64,000 nucleotides of DNA, taken from Symsagittifera roscoffensis (taxonomy: Eukaryota; Xenacoelomorpha; Acoela; Convolutidae). The translations under genes and the position numbers were made by a program. Below the pieces are notes generated by a model, which saw only the letters and a program-made list of their open reading frames with translations, had not been told where the DNA came from and searched no databases. Positions 1-10,082 of this stretch are shown one piece after another; the first letter of the stretch is position 1; each line of letters begins with the position of its first letter. The stretch spans positions 1 to 64,000 of the forward strand of contig NW_026971606.1 of assembly GCF_963678635.1 (NCBI RefSeq), given 5' to 3'.

Positions 1-3000
1 GGTTGGAGGTTTTGAATCCGCGATTGGTCGACTTCAAATTTACAGCTTCGTCAAGAACTCGTCTGTATTTAGACATTGGTCCATCCCAGTGTCTTCTAGC
101 GTTCTTTTGTTAATACGTTTGCTGCTAAATTTGAATTTGTCGCTCTTACTATCATAGCAGCAATATGTCTTGCTGCACAGGCACAACATTTCAGTGCAGC
201 GAAATTCTTCTTTGAATGTAATCCAGGTTATCGTTTGTCATGCTTTTTAAGAACAACGCAGCATGTAAGTGGAAAAAAATTCTTATCTGCACCAGCTATT
301 AAGTCATCTCTACAATCATTTCGACGAATTAGTGTCCACTGAGCTTTCTTCTCTGGTAATATACAATCGTCCAGGTTATCTTCTGCTAATGCTAGATACA
401 AAGAATCCGTATCCATCTCCAACTCCTCGATATTATTCTCATCGCAATACTTGTGGAAGAAGTTGCAGTATAACTCCAACATTCTAAGTTTGGCGTATTG
501 AAGAATGAAAAAACCTACAATAATTGGTTCCCTGTGTTCAATTAATGACTTCAAAAGTTCTAGTTCATATAAGTCTTTTTTCACAACATTCAATGGCTTG
601 AAAAACTTCTCATTTATTGCTTTGTGTGTCTTCTCATCACCGAGATAATTGGTTATCGTGTGTCTGGATTTGTCCATAATTTGATAACCGTATGAGCTGT
701 TACCGAGAAGCTTCATCGTCTCAGCAACAACTCCAGAATGTGGATTCTCGTCTCCTTCTCGTCGAGCATCAACAACAGATTGAACAAATTTTTTGAAACA
801 TTTTCTAGGTGTGTACTCAACAAAACGATAAATTTCGTACATTGAAGTCCATGACTTAGATAGAAGTTAAGAAGAGGTGTGATGATTGTACCATTTTCTA
901 ATTTAAAACTGTAAATGAACATTCTTTGTGGGGTTTTCTGCAAATTGTTTTCTTCGGCATAATTTTTTATGTATTTTCCAATATCGTTTCGGGAGACGTC
1001 AATATTTTTGAATATTGGAGGAAAATTTGAAAATGTAGGCTTCAACTCGTCGGGAACTATTAAATCGCATTGCACATAACCAAAAAGAGATCTGTTCTTT
1101 ATTTTTTCAAGTAAAAAATCAGTAGACAGAGGTAAGGAAATAATGTCTTGATATGATTCTTGACTGAAGAATCTGTTTTGAAATGCTCTTACCACTCACA
1201 CTCCCACATTTCCTGAATTTTGTAACCTCTTTCTTTTATGTACTCTCGTCTCAACTCATCCATTTCTCGCTTCTTATTTCCCCTTTCAATATCTTGTTCT
1301 GACAACAATGGACGGGTTTCTTGGCATGAGCAGAAATGATAGAAGCAACCCATAGCTTCAAATACTGTTTTACAGTGATCGCAGTAACCATCAACATGAA
1401 AACAGTCAATTTTCTTCTGCTTTCTGGTTGTGTAGAAAACTCTGAATTTTACACTCTGGTCTCAATTCTTGATAAAAGGAAAAAACCATGTTCTCGAAAG
1501 TTCTTGTTCTGTTATTTCTAGCTTTAAAACGATCAGTTTCAGAGTCATACTCCCATCTTGTGTTATGTCCGGTTGGCATCTCTTGACACATTGAAAATGG
1601 TTATAATTGGCTAGCGTCAATTCCAATTATTTTCTTACAATTATTTGACGACTTACGAATATAAGTTTGATCGACAACAGCTTTTCGCGTAAAAACTATT
1701 GATGGACCACCAGCAGTCATGTCTTCTCTAATTTTCTCACATAAATCCTTATCTCCTTCAAAGAACGGATAAAATTTGTGATTTGTCGACTTGTGTAAGC
1801 AGATATTTGCAAGATTTGGAAGCGTACATCCCAGTTTCAGCATGTCAATTCCCTTGTCATGGTAAAACTCTATCATTTTTTGCATAGCTTCAAGAGTAGG
1901 AACAACCTCTTTGTTGTTGTACCATTGTAAGGTCTTTGAAAGTAATCATACTGTGTTGTTCCCAGATGTTTTTCAAATAAGAGTAATTTTCACAACCTGT
2001 TGGTAGAACTGATTCAATACTCAACTATTTCAGCGCACTTTAATGATCAAGTCCTCAATTAACCAGTTTTTGGTAATCGTAGAAAACTTTCTCGAGAGGG
2101 TTGTGATTTCTCAGTTTGCTGAAAAAGGCTTCATTTGGAGGCATTTCCGTACAGTCAAGCTTGTCTGGACTGTCAAACCATTCGTAAGGGAAAAAACCTT
2201 TGGTCTCACTTGCTTCATAGGCTTTCAGAAACGAAACCAATGCTGTTGCCCCTCCAAGAAATTTCATTATGTCCAAAAACTGAAAATCTCCAAATTTGAA
2301 TGATATGAAATCATTTGCTTTTTTAATGACCGTTGGTTCGATTTCTTTATCACATATAAGGTATGGAATCAAAAAAGATTTGATAAGGTTCAGATCATAT
2401 CCGCCGCTATTGAAACCGTACACCGGTAAAGTATTAACATAGCGCTCTAAATGCTGTTTCAAGTCGATCAACTGATTTTTTTGAATTCTCAAGAATTGTG
2501 TCGACATGTCATCTTCGTTGCCATCCTCAACTTATTCATCTTCATAATCGAAGACTTCTAGTCTTTTAGTTAAAGTTCTAGCATTAAGCTTATCAAAGAA
2601 TTTTTTGACTCAATCATTGACAGTGTTTTCGATTTCTTCAAACTTGGTTTTCATTTGTAGTTTACTATTTTCAGCCAGAAGTTCCAAGCTGGAAACAAAA
2701 GCAATTATTATAAGTTCTGGATCTATTTCACACAAAAAAATTGGAGCATCTTGCAGATTTGAAGATATTGAGACGGAATTAGGAACATGTTTTCCAATCC
2801 AAGTAATTGTTTCGGTTGCTTTCAATTCTTCTGTGGGAACACAAATCGATTCGAAGTCAAAAACTGCAACATTACTAAACAATTTCTGATGTAGTGAATG
2901 TGGAAGCCATCCAATTTCTCGAATATTGTTTCCCGTAGTGTGTACGCGTTTTTGGGATAAATATGTCGCACTCTATTTTTACACGTTAGAAGCTGTCTGT

Positions 3001-4031
3001 TGAAGTTTTCTGAGGTACAAGAGGTAAATCATCGATTGACACTCCGCGAAAGTTCTTTGGATCCTATCCAGATTTTGATATAAACTCTGTAAACAGCAGA
3101 GATGTATGAGCATCGAGGTAACTATGACCATGCAAAAACATTGTTAACGCACGGAAAAGACAAAGATGATCTTTGTTTGGTTGTTTATCTTTATCCGATA
3201 AAAGACAGTTAACTGAATGGTTTTTCAGTGAAGGTTCAGGCAAGACAGAGTCCGGGCGTCCCATTGGGATGTTTTTAGTGGTGCAGCAAAAATCGTAACA
3301 TTTGTGATCAATTTGAACCTCCACTTTGTGTTCTGACGTTCTTGAGTACATTGTTCCACGATATCAAACTTTTCAACTTTTCCTTGGGTTGAAATCACAT
3401 CTGCTTTTGTACACAGTAAATGTGATTTTTTGAACAAAGTATTGTTTTCGTGTTCATAATAATAACAATATTCTCCCGTTTCGACATTACGGAGAACAAA
3501 TCGAAGAGCAATATTGATTTTTGTAGCGCAATCCAGCTTGTTGAAGACTTCTTCAAGCTTCTCGTTGATAATTTTGGTATCTAACTTTGACATTTGAAAG
3601 TTAAATACCTTATGTCTCCCATTCTCCATCTCAGTGTCAACCAGGAAGTGTTGACAAGCACTCAACTCCTCTTTGAGTTTCTCTCCATCATCCCCTTCCT
3701 CCTCTTGAATCTTGTTTAAGTCTCCCACCGTATCACTTGGCTTCCGTTGTTTCGCCCCATGTTCTTTTATTCGATGCCATTGGAGAGAGTAGTAACTCGG
3801 AAACTCCTGCTCGCAAGAAAAGCAAACCGTTGATTGCTTGGAAATTGATTGGGCATGCTTTTTGGCCGCATGATAATTCATTTCTTGCTGGTTGTATATA
3901 CAAAAGTTACGTTCCGGACAAGAAATAACTCCTCCCGCACAACTCTTGCGGTGTCGAGCCGCATCGGACCTCCTGTACTCTTTACCACAGTCCTCGCATT
4001 TCACTTTCTCATTCCTGTTGAGTGCTGGCAT
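1..4031 (-). pseudogene. Maverick protein-primed DNA polymerase B (Mav-1), 3' end outside window
   Basis: This enzyme would copy the linear element DNA by protein priming. Read right to left it shows three C2H2/C2HC-type zinc fingers (4,031-3,760), the exonuclease I motif FDFES (about 2,860-2,825), the exonuclease II region YGFNSGGYDLN (about 2,420-2,376), polymerase motif A (1,618-1,590), motif B KLLGNSSYG (713-687) and motif C DTDS (413-402). The coding sense is broken into at least six segments by frameshifts and stops. One TAA (1,603-1,601) sits exactly at the Tyr position of motif A, between DASQL and PFSM. The start ATG at 4,031 is directly preceded by TTTTTTCAG, a strong splice acceptor. 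The C-terminal thumb continues past base 1. Family assignment is secure; activity is excluded. Confidence 0.93.
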
Positions 4032-4268
4032 CTGAAAAAAGTAGGATGTTTAGGTTGTACCAAAATTAATTAAAAGTACGTGGTACCTACAAAATTGGGA
4101 GAATTAAAAAGTTCCAAAAAATTTAACAAAAATAATTTTTACTTACTTTGAATTATTAAAAATATTTGAAATTTTTTTCAAGTAGTTATACAAAATATAG
4201 AGCAGTTGCTCTTAACGTAAAAGAAAATCAGAATGAAATAAATTTTTTTGCTTTTTATTAGAGAAAAT

Positions 4269-4371
4269 CAACCAATCAGATTTGAGTATACTTTTAGTAA
4301 CACTGTTTGTTGGAAATCAACCAATCAGAATCGAGCATTTCCTAAAATTGAACTGTTTTTTTTATATAAAA
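4269..4371 (+). promoter_or_regulatory. CCAAT-box pair and TATA box between polymerase and rightward gene
   Basis: Two copies of AATCAACCAATCAGA place CCAATCAG at 4,272-4,279 and 4,321-4,328, followed by TATATAAA at 4,363-4,370. CCAAT is the NF-Y recognition core. The order and spacing suit a rightward promoter about 100 bases before the conserved block at 4,440. The same CCAATCAG occurs at the equivalent place in both copies of Mav-2 (51,958 and 56,849). Promoter activity is inferred. Confidence 0.5.
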
Positions 4372-4413
4372 AACAAGCTTTAATCTTTATTTGAAAAATA
4401 TCTATCAAAAAAC

Positions 4414-4860
4414 CTTTGAGCTTCCTCGAGTTTACAAGAAAAAGGAAAAAATTCCAATTGATTTTCCTATTGATGAAATGGATGTTGACTCTTACTTTTT
4501 TCATAATTTTTTTGGACGTCTTTATTGTACAAATTAGAAAGATCCGACTAAGTAAAAGTCTCTTCAGAGAAACTTACTCAATCAAAGAGTTTACTTTTGA
4601 TTCACATATTGCGTATCAAATTTTTAAATTTACGGCTGAATTACACCTCACAAGGAAATAAATTTTGTTTATTCTCGAGAAATTGAAATTGATCAAAAAG
4701 TCGTACGATAAAATATCAAAAACTCTCTTATCCCCTATACAAAACCCAAATTTGTAAAAACGCCTCAGCAAAGTTCTTTTTTTCCTCATTTCTTTAAGGA
4801 TTTTCAAAGTCCAAAATCCTGCTTGATTCGGTTTGGAATCAGATTTCCAGAAGTTTGCTT
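4414..4860 (+). pseudogene. Conserved Maverick block next to the polymerase, function unknown
   Basis: A rightward stretch after the CCAAT/TATA signals. It can be aligned by eye with 52,080-52,560 and 56,975-57,480 of Mav-2. Shared words include the run aagtaaaagt followed by an encoded ETYSIKEF here and KTYSAKEF there, and the later ttcaaagt-aaatc stretch. Conservation between two diverged elements, and substitutions that keep the encoded KEF, suggest it was coding. No single frame is now open: stops occur about every 20-30 codons. I recognise no domain. Confidence 0.4.
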
Positions 4861-5139
4861 TGAAAAATTCGTCAACTTTGAGTTATCCTCCCAAATTTAC
4901 ATCAAAATCAAGAAACTTGACTATCTACTCAAAAATCAGCAATTTTTCATTGATTACATACAAAAAATTCATAATTTTTCATTGATTACATGAAAAAAAA
5001 ATTGTTACTTTTATTAATTTTCTTTCTTTTGTTACTTATATCAGCAATATTTCTTTTGTTTACTGTAAACAACTTTTGGTCATTTATTTTTGCAATTGCT
5101 TTTGTGTTTATTTTTACTTTTTAAGTCCTTAAACACTTC
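4861..5139. other. AT-rich stretch with no gene seen
   Basis: Runs of A and T and a small direct repeat of attTTTCATTGATTACAT (around 4,945-4,990). No supported coding frame. Confidence 0.4.
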
Positions 5140-5312
5140 TCTGATTGGATACGACAACAAGAGCAAAAATGAACATTTTTGTGATTGGAAATGACAATAC
5201 CCAAAATTGGACACGACTTTTATCCAAGAATCCCATAAAAAGAAGCTGAAATCTGATTGGACACGACTTCAATCCAAATAAGGAAACTCAAGTCTGATTG
5301 GTCAAACCCACA
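5140..5312. promoter_or_regulatory. Cluster of reversed CCAAT motifs, TGATTGGACACGACTT type
   Basis: Five imperfect copies of tctGATTGGacacgactt lie in about 170 bases (near 5,142, 5,198, 5,215, 5,252 and 5,293). Each contains ATTGG, the reverse complement of CCAAT, and most keep the following ACACGAC. This looks like an upstream activating array or a short tandem repeat that carries one. The direction suggests leftward action, but the target gene is not clear. Confidence 0.4.
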
Positions 5313-5749
5313 CATTCGAGTTGAAGAAACCCCTTACTAAAAATCATTTTATTTTCAACTTAACTACCGTCAACTACCTGCTCTCTCAGCTCTAAATACC
5401 TTAATTTCAACTAATTATCCGTCTGCTACCCTTCTCTCAGTTCTTTCTTGTTTTTACTTTTTAACTCAGTTTATTGCTCAAAATGATCTTCTCAGTGCAA
5501 AACAGCAATCTCATGTATTCTGTAGAATTTTCGCCTGATCTAGTACAAATTCAAGTGCGAGAAACAGTCTCTGGAGTTTTTCTGGCACGAATGGATATCC
5601 CAATCCAAGTCTGACACTTGGTGGAAGTGATGCGAAATGATTTCAGCCGAACTGGCACATATTTTAAGAAACTCGAATAATTTTTGCACACATATTCGGA
5701 AAAGACACTAGAAAAGCTGTACACAAGTAAAAAGTTACCTAATGGTTTT

Positions 5750-6240
5750 TGCATCTTGTACACACTTTTAGCACTTTGTAGAAAAAACTGAAACACTTCT
5801 CACATTTTATCGAAAAAAGTAACACACTTTTCGCTTTTTGTCGAAAAAAAATGAAACACTTTTTGCGTTTTATCGAATTTTGTCGAAAAAATTGAAACAC
5901 GTTTCGCATTTTGTCGAAAAAATTGAAAGACTTTTTGCATTTCATCGAAAGAAGTAAGACACTTTTCGCATTTTGTCGAAAAAAGTGAAACCTTTTTCGC
6001 ATTTTTAGTGAAAAAGTGAAACACTTTTCGCATCTTGTTAAAAAAAGAAAAAACCTTTTTCGCATTTGTTGGAAAAAAGTGAAACACTTTTCGAATCTTG
6101 TTAAAAAAAGTAAAAGACTTTTCGCATCTTCTCAAAAAGTTGAAACACTTTTCGCATTTTCTCAAAAAAATTGAAACACTTTGTACAACTTGTTAAAAAA
6201 GTTGAAATGTTTTTGCAACTTTTTGAAAATCAAAAGAAAT
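5750..6240. repeat. Tandem minisatellite, about 31-bp unit, some 15 copies
   Basis: Imperfect head-to-tail copies of a unit close to CTTTTCGCATTTTGTCGAAAA followed by aagtgaaacac. Units are 29-32 bases with some longer. The minus strand has long open frames of Lys/Phe-rich decapeptide repeats because a 30-base unit keeps frame, but the frame is lost repeatedly and nothing supports a real protein. Confidence 0.85.
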
Positions 6241-6354
6241 ATTAAATCTTTTTTACATGTTTGAAAATTTTTTTGCAAATTTTTTTGACAACGGTGATTT
6301 TTTTTGGTATTTAATGGTAATTTTGTAAACATATGAGAGAAAATAGATGGAGTT

Positions 6355-6579
6355 TTATATTGAAAAATTGACATGCTCACTATTTACAAATCCAAAACCA
6401 TCAATAAAACAGTCAATTATTTTTAACAAATCAAGTTCATATTTTAAGTTCTGTACTTTATGAACTCTTTCTAGAAAAGCTGAACCAATAGTTTGTGTGG
6501 AAGCTAGTTTCTGGTGAGAACATAAATAGTGACATTTGAATTTTTTGCGTAACAGTCTTTTCTTTGCAACACTTGGCAT
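6355..6579 (-). CDS. Small hypothetical protein in Mav-1, second of a minus-strand pair
   Basis: 74 codons, ATG at 6,579, TAA at the end, undamaged. The product is basic at the start (MPSVAKKRLLRKK), then contains HYLCSHQK and ends KIIDCFIDGFGFVN. I recognise no family. It begins 16 bases after the stop of the 118-codon frame upstream and reads the same way, so the two may share a transcript. The motif IIDC near the end is also present in the partner (QIIDCLY), a hint that the pair arose by duplication. Confidence 0.5.
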   Translation of the reverse strand: MPSVAKKRLLRKKFKCHYLCSHQKLASTQTIGSAFLERVHKVQNLKYELDLLKIIDCFIDGFGFVNSEHVNFSI

Positions 6580-6594
6580 TTTTTCTGCTCCTTT

Positions 6595-6951
6595 TCATTT
6601 CAAATTGTGATGAACAGCGCGGTCAAATTGATTAAAAACTTCGCCAGTTGATGAAATAACATTCGAATAAAATCTGTATTTGTACAGAGTGTAAAGACAA
6701 TCGATAATTTGCCCAGCTTGAAAATTACCCAATCGTTGTAAAATTTGATCAAAAAATGAACCAATTAGAAGTATGTGGAAGTTACAATTTTCCAAAGAAC
6801 AGTAAGAATTGTGGGTAGAGACACAAAAATTATTGGTTACTATATATTTTTCGTAAAAATCACTGGAAACGGAAATAAATAGCGATTTTTGACAATACTC
6901 TGAAAAAAAGCTGGGAAGAGCTTGACAAATAGCTGCAGCCATCTGGAACAT
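6595..6951 (-). CDS. Hypothetical 118-residue protein in Mav-1, first of a minus-strand pair
   Basis: An undamaged frame from ATG (6,951) to TGA (6,595), rare in this element. The product starts MFQMAAAICQALPSFFSEYC, is rich in Cys and aromatic residues, and includes ENCNFHILLIGSFFDQIL and QIIDCLYTLYKY. No domain recognised and no clear membrane segment. A TATA box (TATATAAATCC, reverse of 6,972-6,982) sits just over 20 bases before the ATG and supports this start and strand. It lies between the minus-strand polymerase and the plus-strand capsid genes, where Mavericks often carry cargo genes. A real gene is likely; function unknown. Confidence 0.55.
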   Translation of the reverse strand: MFQMAAAICQALPSFFSEYCQKSLFISVSSDFYEKYIVTNNFCVSTHNSYCSLENCNFHILLIGSFFDQILQRLGNFQAGQIIDCLYTLYKYRFYSNVISSTGEVFNQFDRAVHHNLK

Positions 6952-6971
6952 TGATTTTTGCTGAGAATTGT

Positions 6972-6982
6972 GGATTTATATA
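6972..6982 (-). promoter_or_regulatory. TATA box of the minus-strand gene pair
   Basis: The minus strand reads CTATATAAATCCACAATTC just before the 118-codon frame. Distance and direction fit a core promoter for 6,951-6,355. Confidence 0.5.
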
Positions 6983-7190
6983 GGAACACTAACACCTACA
7001 CGATTTCATATTTGGAAACTTCCCTCAAAAATTCCAATTATAGCTCTATTTCCTTTTATGATTCAGTGAATGACTCATATTGTTTACTTCCGATTTCAGT
7101 TAATCTCAAAATCATTTCTCTCATTTCTGTTCATCTGATCAATCTGTTCTTCAAAAAGGTACTCTAAGAAAGACACAAGTCCCAATTACA

Positions 7191-7693
7191 TTGAATTCTG
7201 AAAAAAAAGATAAAAAGGGAGATTTGCTTGGTCCCAAAAATCCTACAAAAGGAAAATTTATTTTGAACCCTGCTTTCAACTATTCAAGAAAAATGAGTTG
7301 TGACAACTCGAAAAAAGACAGCAAGTCTATCTTGGTGAAAAAGAAGGAGAAGCAGTCTCAGCAATTAGAAATACTGTTATTCACAATGCTGAAAACCTTC
7401 AACTTGTTCCCATATCTGAACTCACTTCTGAAAAAGAGTCAACTATGGATCACGAGCTTGCCAACTGCAACAAAGTATATGACATAGCAACATACAATAG
7501 AAAACAAGTTTGTGTCACGATCAAGAAGTACAATATTAACAAACCTCCCTACATTCAGATTCGACTGTTCACCGCAAAAAAGAATGAAGCAATGAAACAA
7601 GTTGTCTATGTGAACTATACTTTGAACGAATTCAAAGAACTGTCCCAAAATTTGGGAGACTTTATGTTCGTTGAGAACCGTAATGTACAATAA
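7191..7693 (+). pseudogene. PC4-like ssDNA-binding protein candidate (Mav-1)
   Basis: The first segment is a Lys-rich, low-complexity tail (KKDKKGDLLG, SILVKKKEKQ). After a one-base frameshift near 7,350 a second segment runs to TAA at 7,693. Its end reads as one beta-rich domain: RKQVCVTIKKYNINKPPYIQ, then KQVVYVNYTLNEFKELSQ. Basic tail plus V-x-V-x-K-K-Y, a hydrophobic strand and a final L-x-EF-x-x-L helix is the layout of the transcription coactivator PC4/SUB1 fold, which binds single-stranded DNA. The likeness is by eye and not proven. No ATG fits the first segment cleanly, so the true start may lie further left. A role in coating replication intermediates would be inference. Confidence 0.45.
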
Positions 7694-7984
7694 TTTGTGT
7701 TATTTATGTTTTTGTTTTGTAATTTAGCTATTTATCCTCAAAATCATTTTCATTTAGTATTAGTGTTGAACAGTATGAGTTGGAATATTGGTTTTTCAGG
7801 AAACTTACTCTTAAAACTTCACGACTTTTTCAAATTGTTTTAGAAGAAAAGTCCCGAAAAATTTCACTAACAATGATAGAATCACAAAATTTACCAAACT
7901 TGCAGAATTTGGACGTAGATTCTTAAATATCTCACTTTGAGTGGACTCTGCATAATGGTAGAAGAAAAATTCACATAGGATACA
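7694..7984. other. Intergenic stretch without a supported gene
   Basis: AT-rich, with short frames only. Nothing matches other parts of the window. Confidence 0.4.
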
Positions 7985-7995
7985 ATCTGATACCA

Positions 7996-8571
7996 AAAAA
8001 ATAGATCTTGTAGATTATCGTAGAAATGGAAATCAATGAAAAAATAATCAATCTTCACAACTACAAAGAGAAGAATATGACAAATTACTTGATATGCTTC
8101 CTTCATTAGTAGGTTATGGAGAGACCATCAAAAAATCTTGTATCATTATTGACGAATGCACTGTAGAAAATGAACGTACAAAAATTGAATGAAAATGTAA
8201 GAATTTCTGAGATTATTAGGCAAGATTTCTCATCAAAGACCAAAAAAAAATTTATTTCTTTGTACCCGTTTTGTTTTGGACCCGGACATAAATTTAAAAG
8301 AAATGGACCAAAAATTGCCGTTTGGAGGACTAATTGGATACGGAAATTCCTGTATGGATTACTTTTTTGCAAAATCCAAAATTTTAGAATACATGCAATT
8401 CCACATGACTCTGCTGGATCTGTGAAATCTACTACAAGAAAAGGTCCTGGGTATTGTTATGTTGCAACTAGTCTACCCAGTTCATGCATTCTTGGTCATG
8501 TGACTGGATTATTTTTCTGTTTACATGTTAAAATATTTGCTTCATCAGCATATGCATTGTTTGATTGTTAA
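7996..8571 (+). pseudogene. Conserved Maverick gene of unknown function (CILGHVTG family)
   Basis: A first segment, open from about 7,996 to 8,189 except for one TGA, includes EEYDKLLDMLPSLVGYGETI. A second segment in another frame runs to 8,571 and holds KGPGYCYVATSLPSSCILGH and VTGLFFCLHVKIF. The latter clearly resembles Mav-2 frames at 55,273-55,536 and 59,792-60,055 (RPGHTYF, NCYLGHVTAIAFCLFLKTF). The shared pattern P-G-x-x-Y/T ... Y/I-LGHVT-x-x-x-FCL-x-K-x-F shows one protein family kept in both elements. I do not recognise it outside this window. The GHVTG-FCL stretch is hydrophobic and could be a membrane or buried segment. Confidence 0.55.
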
Positions 8572-8611
8572 TCAATTTAAACAAAAAACTCCAGAGAAAA
8601 CAGTTAACAGA

Positions 8612-9078
8612 ATGAGTCTAGTTGTTTTGGATATTGAATGTATCGAAAGCAATTTAGTGAAAGAATTAGGAGTTTATAGGGAGGGACAAACAGAAGGATA
8701 TTCCTTTCTTCCTCCCAAAAACTTCAAGACATCATCCCAATCTTTTTGGTGTACACAGCATCTTCATGGAATCAATTGGAGCAGTGGTTACGAAAATTAT
8801 ACTGAACTTGAAAAAATTTTGAAAAATCTAGAAGCCACAGAAACCTAATTTTTTGCAAAAGTTATGAAAAATGTAAGATTCTGTCAGAAATTTTGGAAAC
8901 AAAGATTATTAATTTGGATGAATACGCTTGCCCTAAAGTTCAGTTTTTGATATTCAAAGATGAAGAATATGATTGAAGGTGTAGCATCTACCCAATTCGT
9001 CATGCAAAAGTTCTTCACTTTGCAGAAAGAAAAGCATTTGCATACGGAACATGGACTCGATGTTTTTTAACAAATTGA
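8612..9078 (+). pseudogene. Predicted DEDD-type exonuclease-like Maverick protein
   Basis: ATG at 8,612 opens MSLVVLDIECIESNLVKELG, where DIE after a hydrophobic strand looks like the DxE motif I of DEDD 3'-5' exonucleases (RNase H fold). It continues through SQSFWCTQHLHGINW and YTELEKILKNL. A one-base loss near 8,860 changes frame. The C-terminal part after it (FRHAKVL-like region near 8,990 reading YPIRHAKVLHFAERKAF) has the His/Ala-rich helix typical of the last motif. A TGA interrupts at about 8,974, before RCSIYP. Nuclease assignment is inference from motif order; membership of the Maverick gene run is firm from position. Confidence 0.5.
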
Positions 9079-9159
9079 AAATTTATATTATTCTTAAAGT
9101 ACTGCCATTTTCAAACTTTAATTAAGTTTCATTGTCAACTTTTTCATTTTAGAGTTAAG

Positions 9160-9441
9160 ATGGTCGATCAATGTGAAAAGCCTGTAAATTTAGCAAATTT
9201 GGTTTTTGATGAAGAAAATCATGAACGAAAATCATGGAAATTGTTAGGACGTACATGTTATAGATCTATTTTAGTTTTTTTATGCCAATTTTTTGTTATA
9301 GTTTTGATGCTAGTATGTGCAATCGTTCGAATTATGTTATCCACAACATGTGAAGAAACAACAGTTTGAGTAGCTATCTTCGGTTATATTCCGTCGGTTA
9401 TAAGTGCCGTCGGTTATATTCTACCTTCACCAAAACTATGA
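9160..9441 (+). pseudogene. Small single-pass membrane protein (Mav-1)
   Basis: ATG at 9,160 gives MVDQCEKPVNLANLVFDEEN, then one strong membrane segment, ILVFLCQFFVIVLMLVCAIV, with a short polar tail. A TGA at 9,367-9,369 stops it after 69 codons. The same frame then stays open for 23 more codons and ends in a TGA that overlaps the ATPase ATG as ATGA (9,438-9,441). That overlap suggests the original gene ended there and the first TGA is damage. The tail also holds a threefold run of cggttata, perhaps a small slippage expansion. Virion or host membrane location is a guess. Confidence 0.5.
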
Positions 9442-10054
9442 ATAAAATAATATCTATCAATGAACGAATTTTTATTTCCCTAGTTGGACCAAGTGGATCT
9501 GGAAAATCTCATCTTATTTTTGATTGGTTGAAAATTGGTGTTTTTCAACCAGCATTCGACAAAATTTTTTCTTTTTTATCAACATTATCAACCTCTTTAT
9601 AGTCAAATGCTAAGAAACAACCTTAAATTTATCCAAGGAGTAGATTTTGACTTGATTGAAAACCTCCCATAAAAATGGAACTAAGTGTTTGCTTATATTT
9701 GATGATTCTTGTGAAGAAATTTCACACTCCAAACAATTTGTAAAAATTGTTAGTGCTGGGAGACACAGGGGACTGAATACAATATACATAAAACACAATT
9801 TATTTCATCAAAGCAATTTAGGAAGAGATGTAGAGTTACAAAATACACACTTAGTCTTGTTCAAGTCGCCGAGGGATGTTTTACAAATCAATACATTAAG
9901 TCAACAACTAGGTATATTATCTCAATTGAAAGAGGGGTATCAAGATGCAACATCCGTTCCTTATGGTCATTTACTTATTGATTTAACCCCAAAAACATTT
10001 GATTCACTTAGGTTTTGCACTAATAGTGGCTCAGTTTCAACAAAATTTTACTAA
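9438..10054 (+). pseudogene. Maverick packaging ATPase (A32-like, FtsK/HerA type)
   Basis: The ATPase drives genome packaging into capsids in Polinton-like viruses. ATG at 9,438 starts MNKIISINERIFISLVGPSG, with the Walker A loop GPSGSGKS at once after the first strand. After a frameshift near 9,570 and another near 9,660 the rest reads to TAA at 10,054. It contains the Walker B strand LLIFDDSCEE, then SAGRHRGLNTIYIKHNLFHQ and KSPRDVLQINTLSQQLG, which fit the A32-like family arrangement. About 205 codons is the normal size for these ATPases. Two frameshifts make it inactive. Confidence 0.85.
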
Positions 10055-10082
10055 CCAGCTTTAGAGACAAAGTTTTTGAACG

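Noticed and set aside
269-487. Plus-strand frame inside the polymerase gene
   Set aside because: Antisense shadow of the well-supported polymerase segment at 842-228.
5739-6165. Lys/Phe-rich repeat proteins on the minus strand
   Set aside because: The frame follows the 30-base minisatellite period and breaks whenever a unit has 31 or 32 bases.
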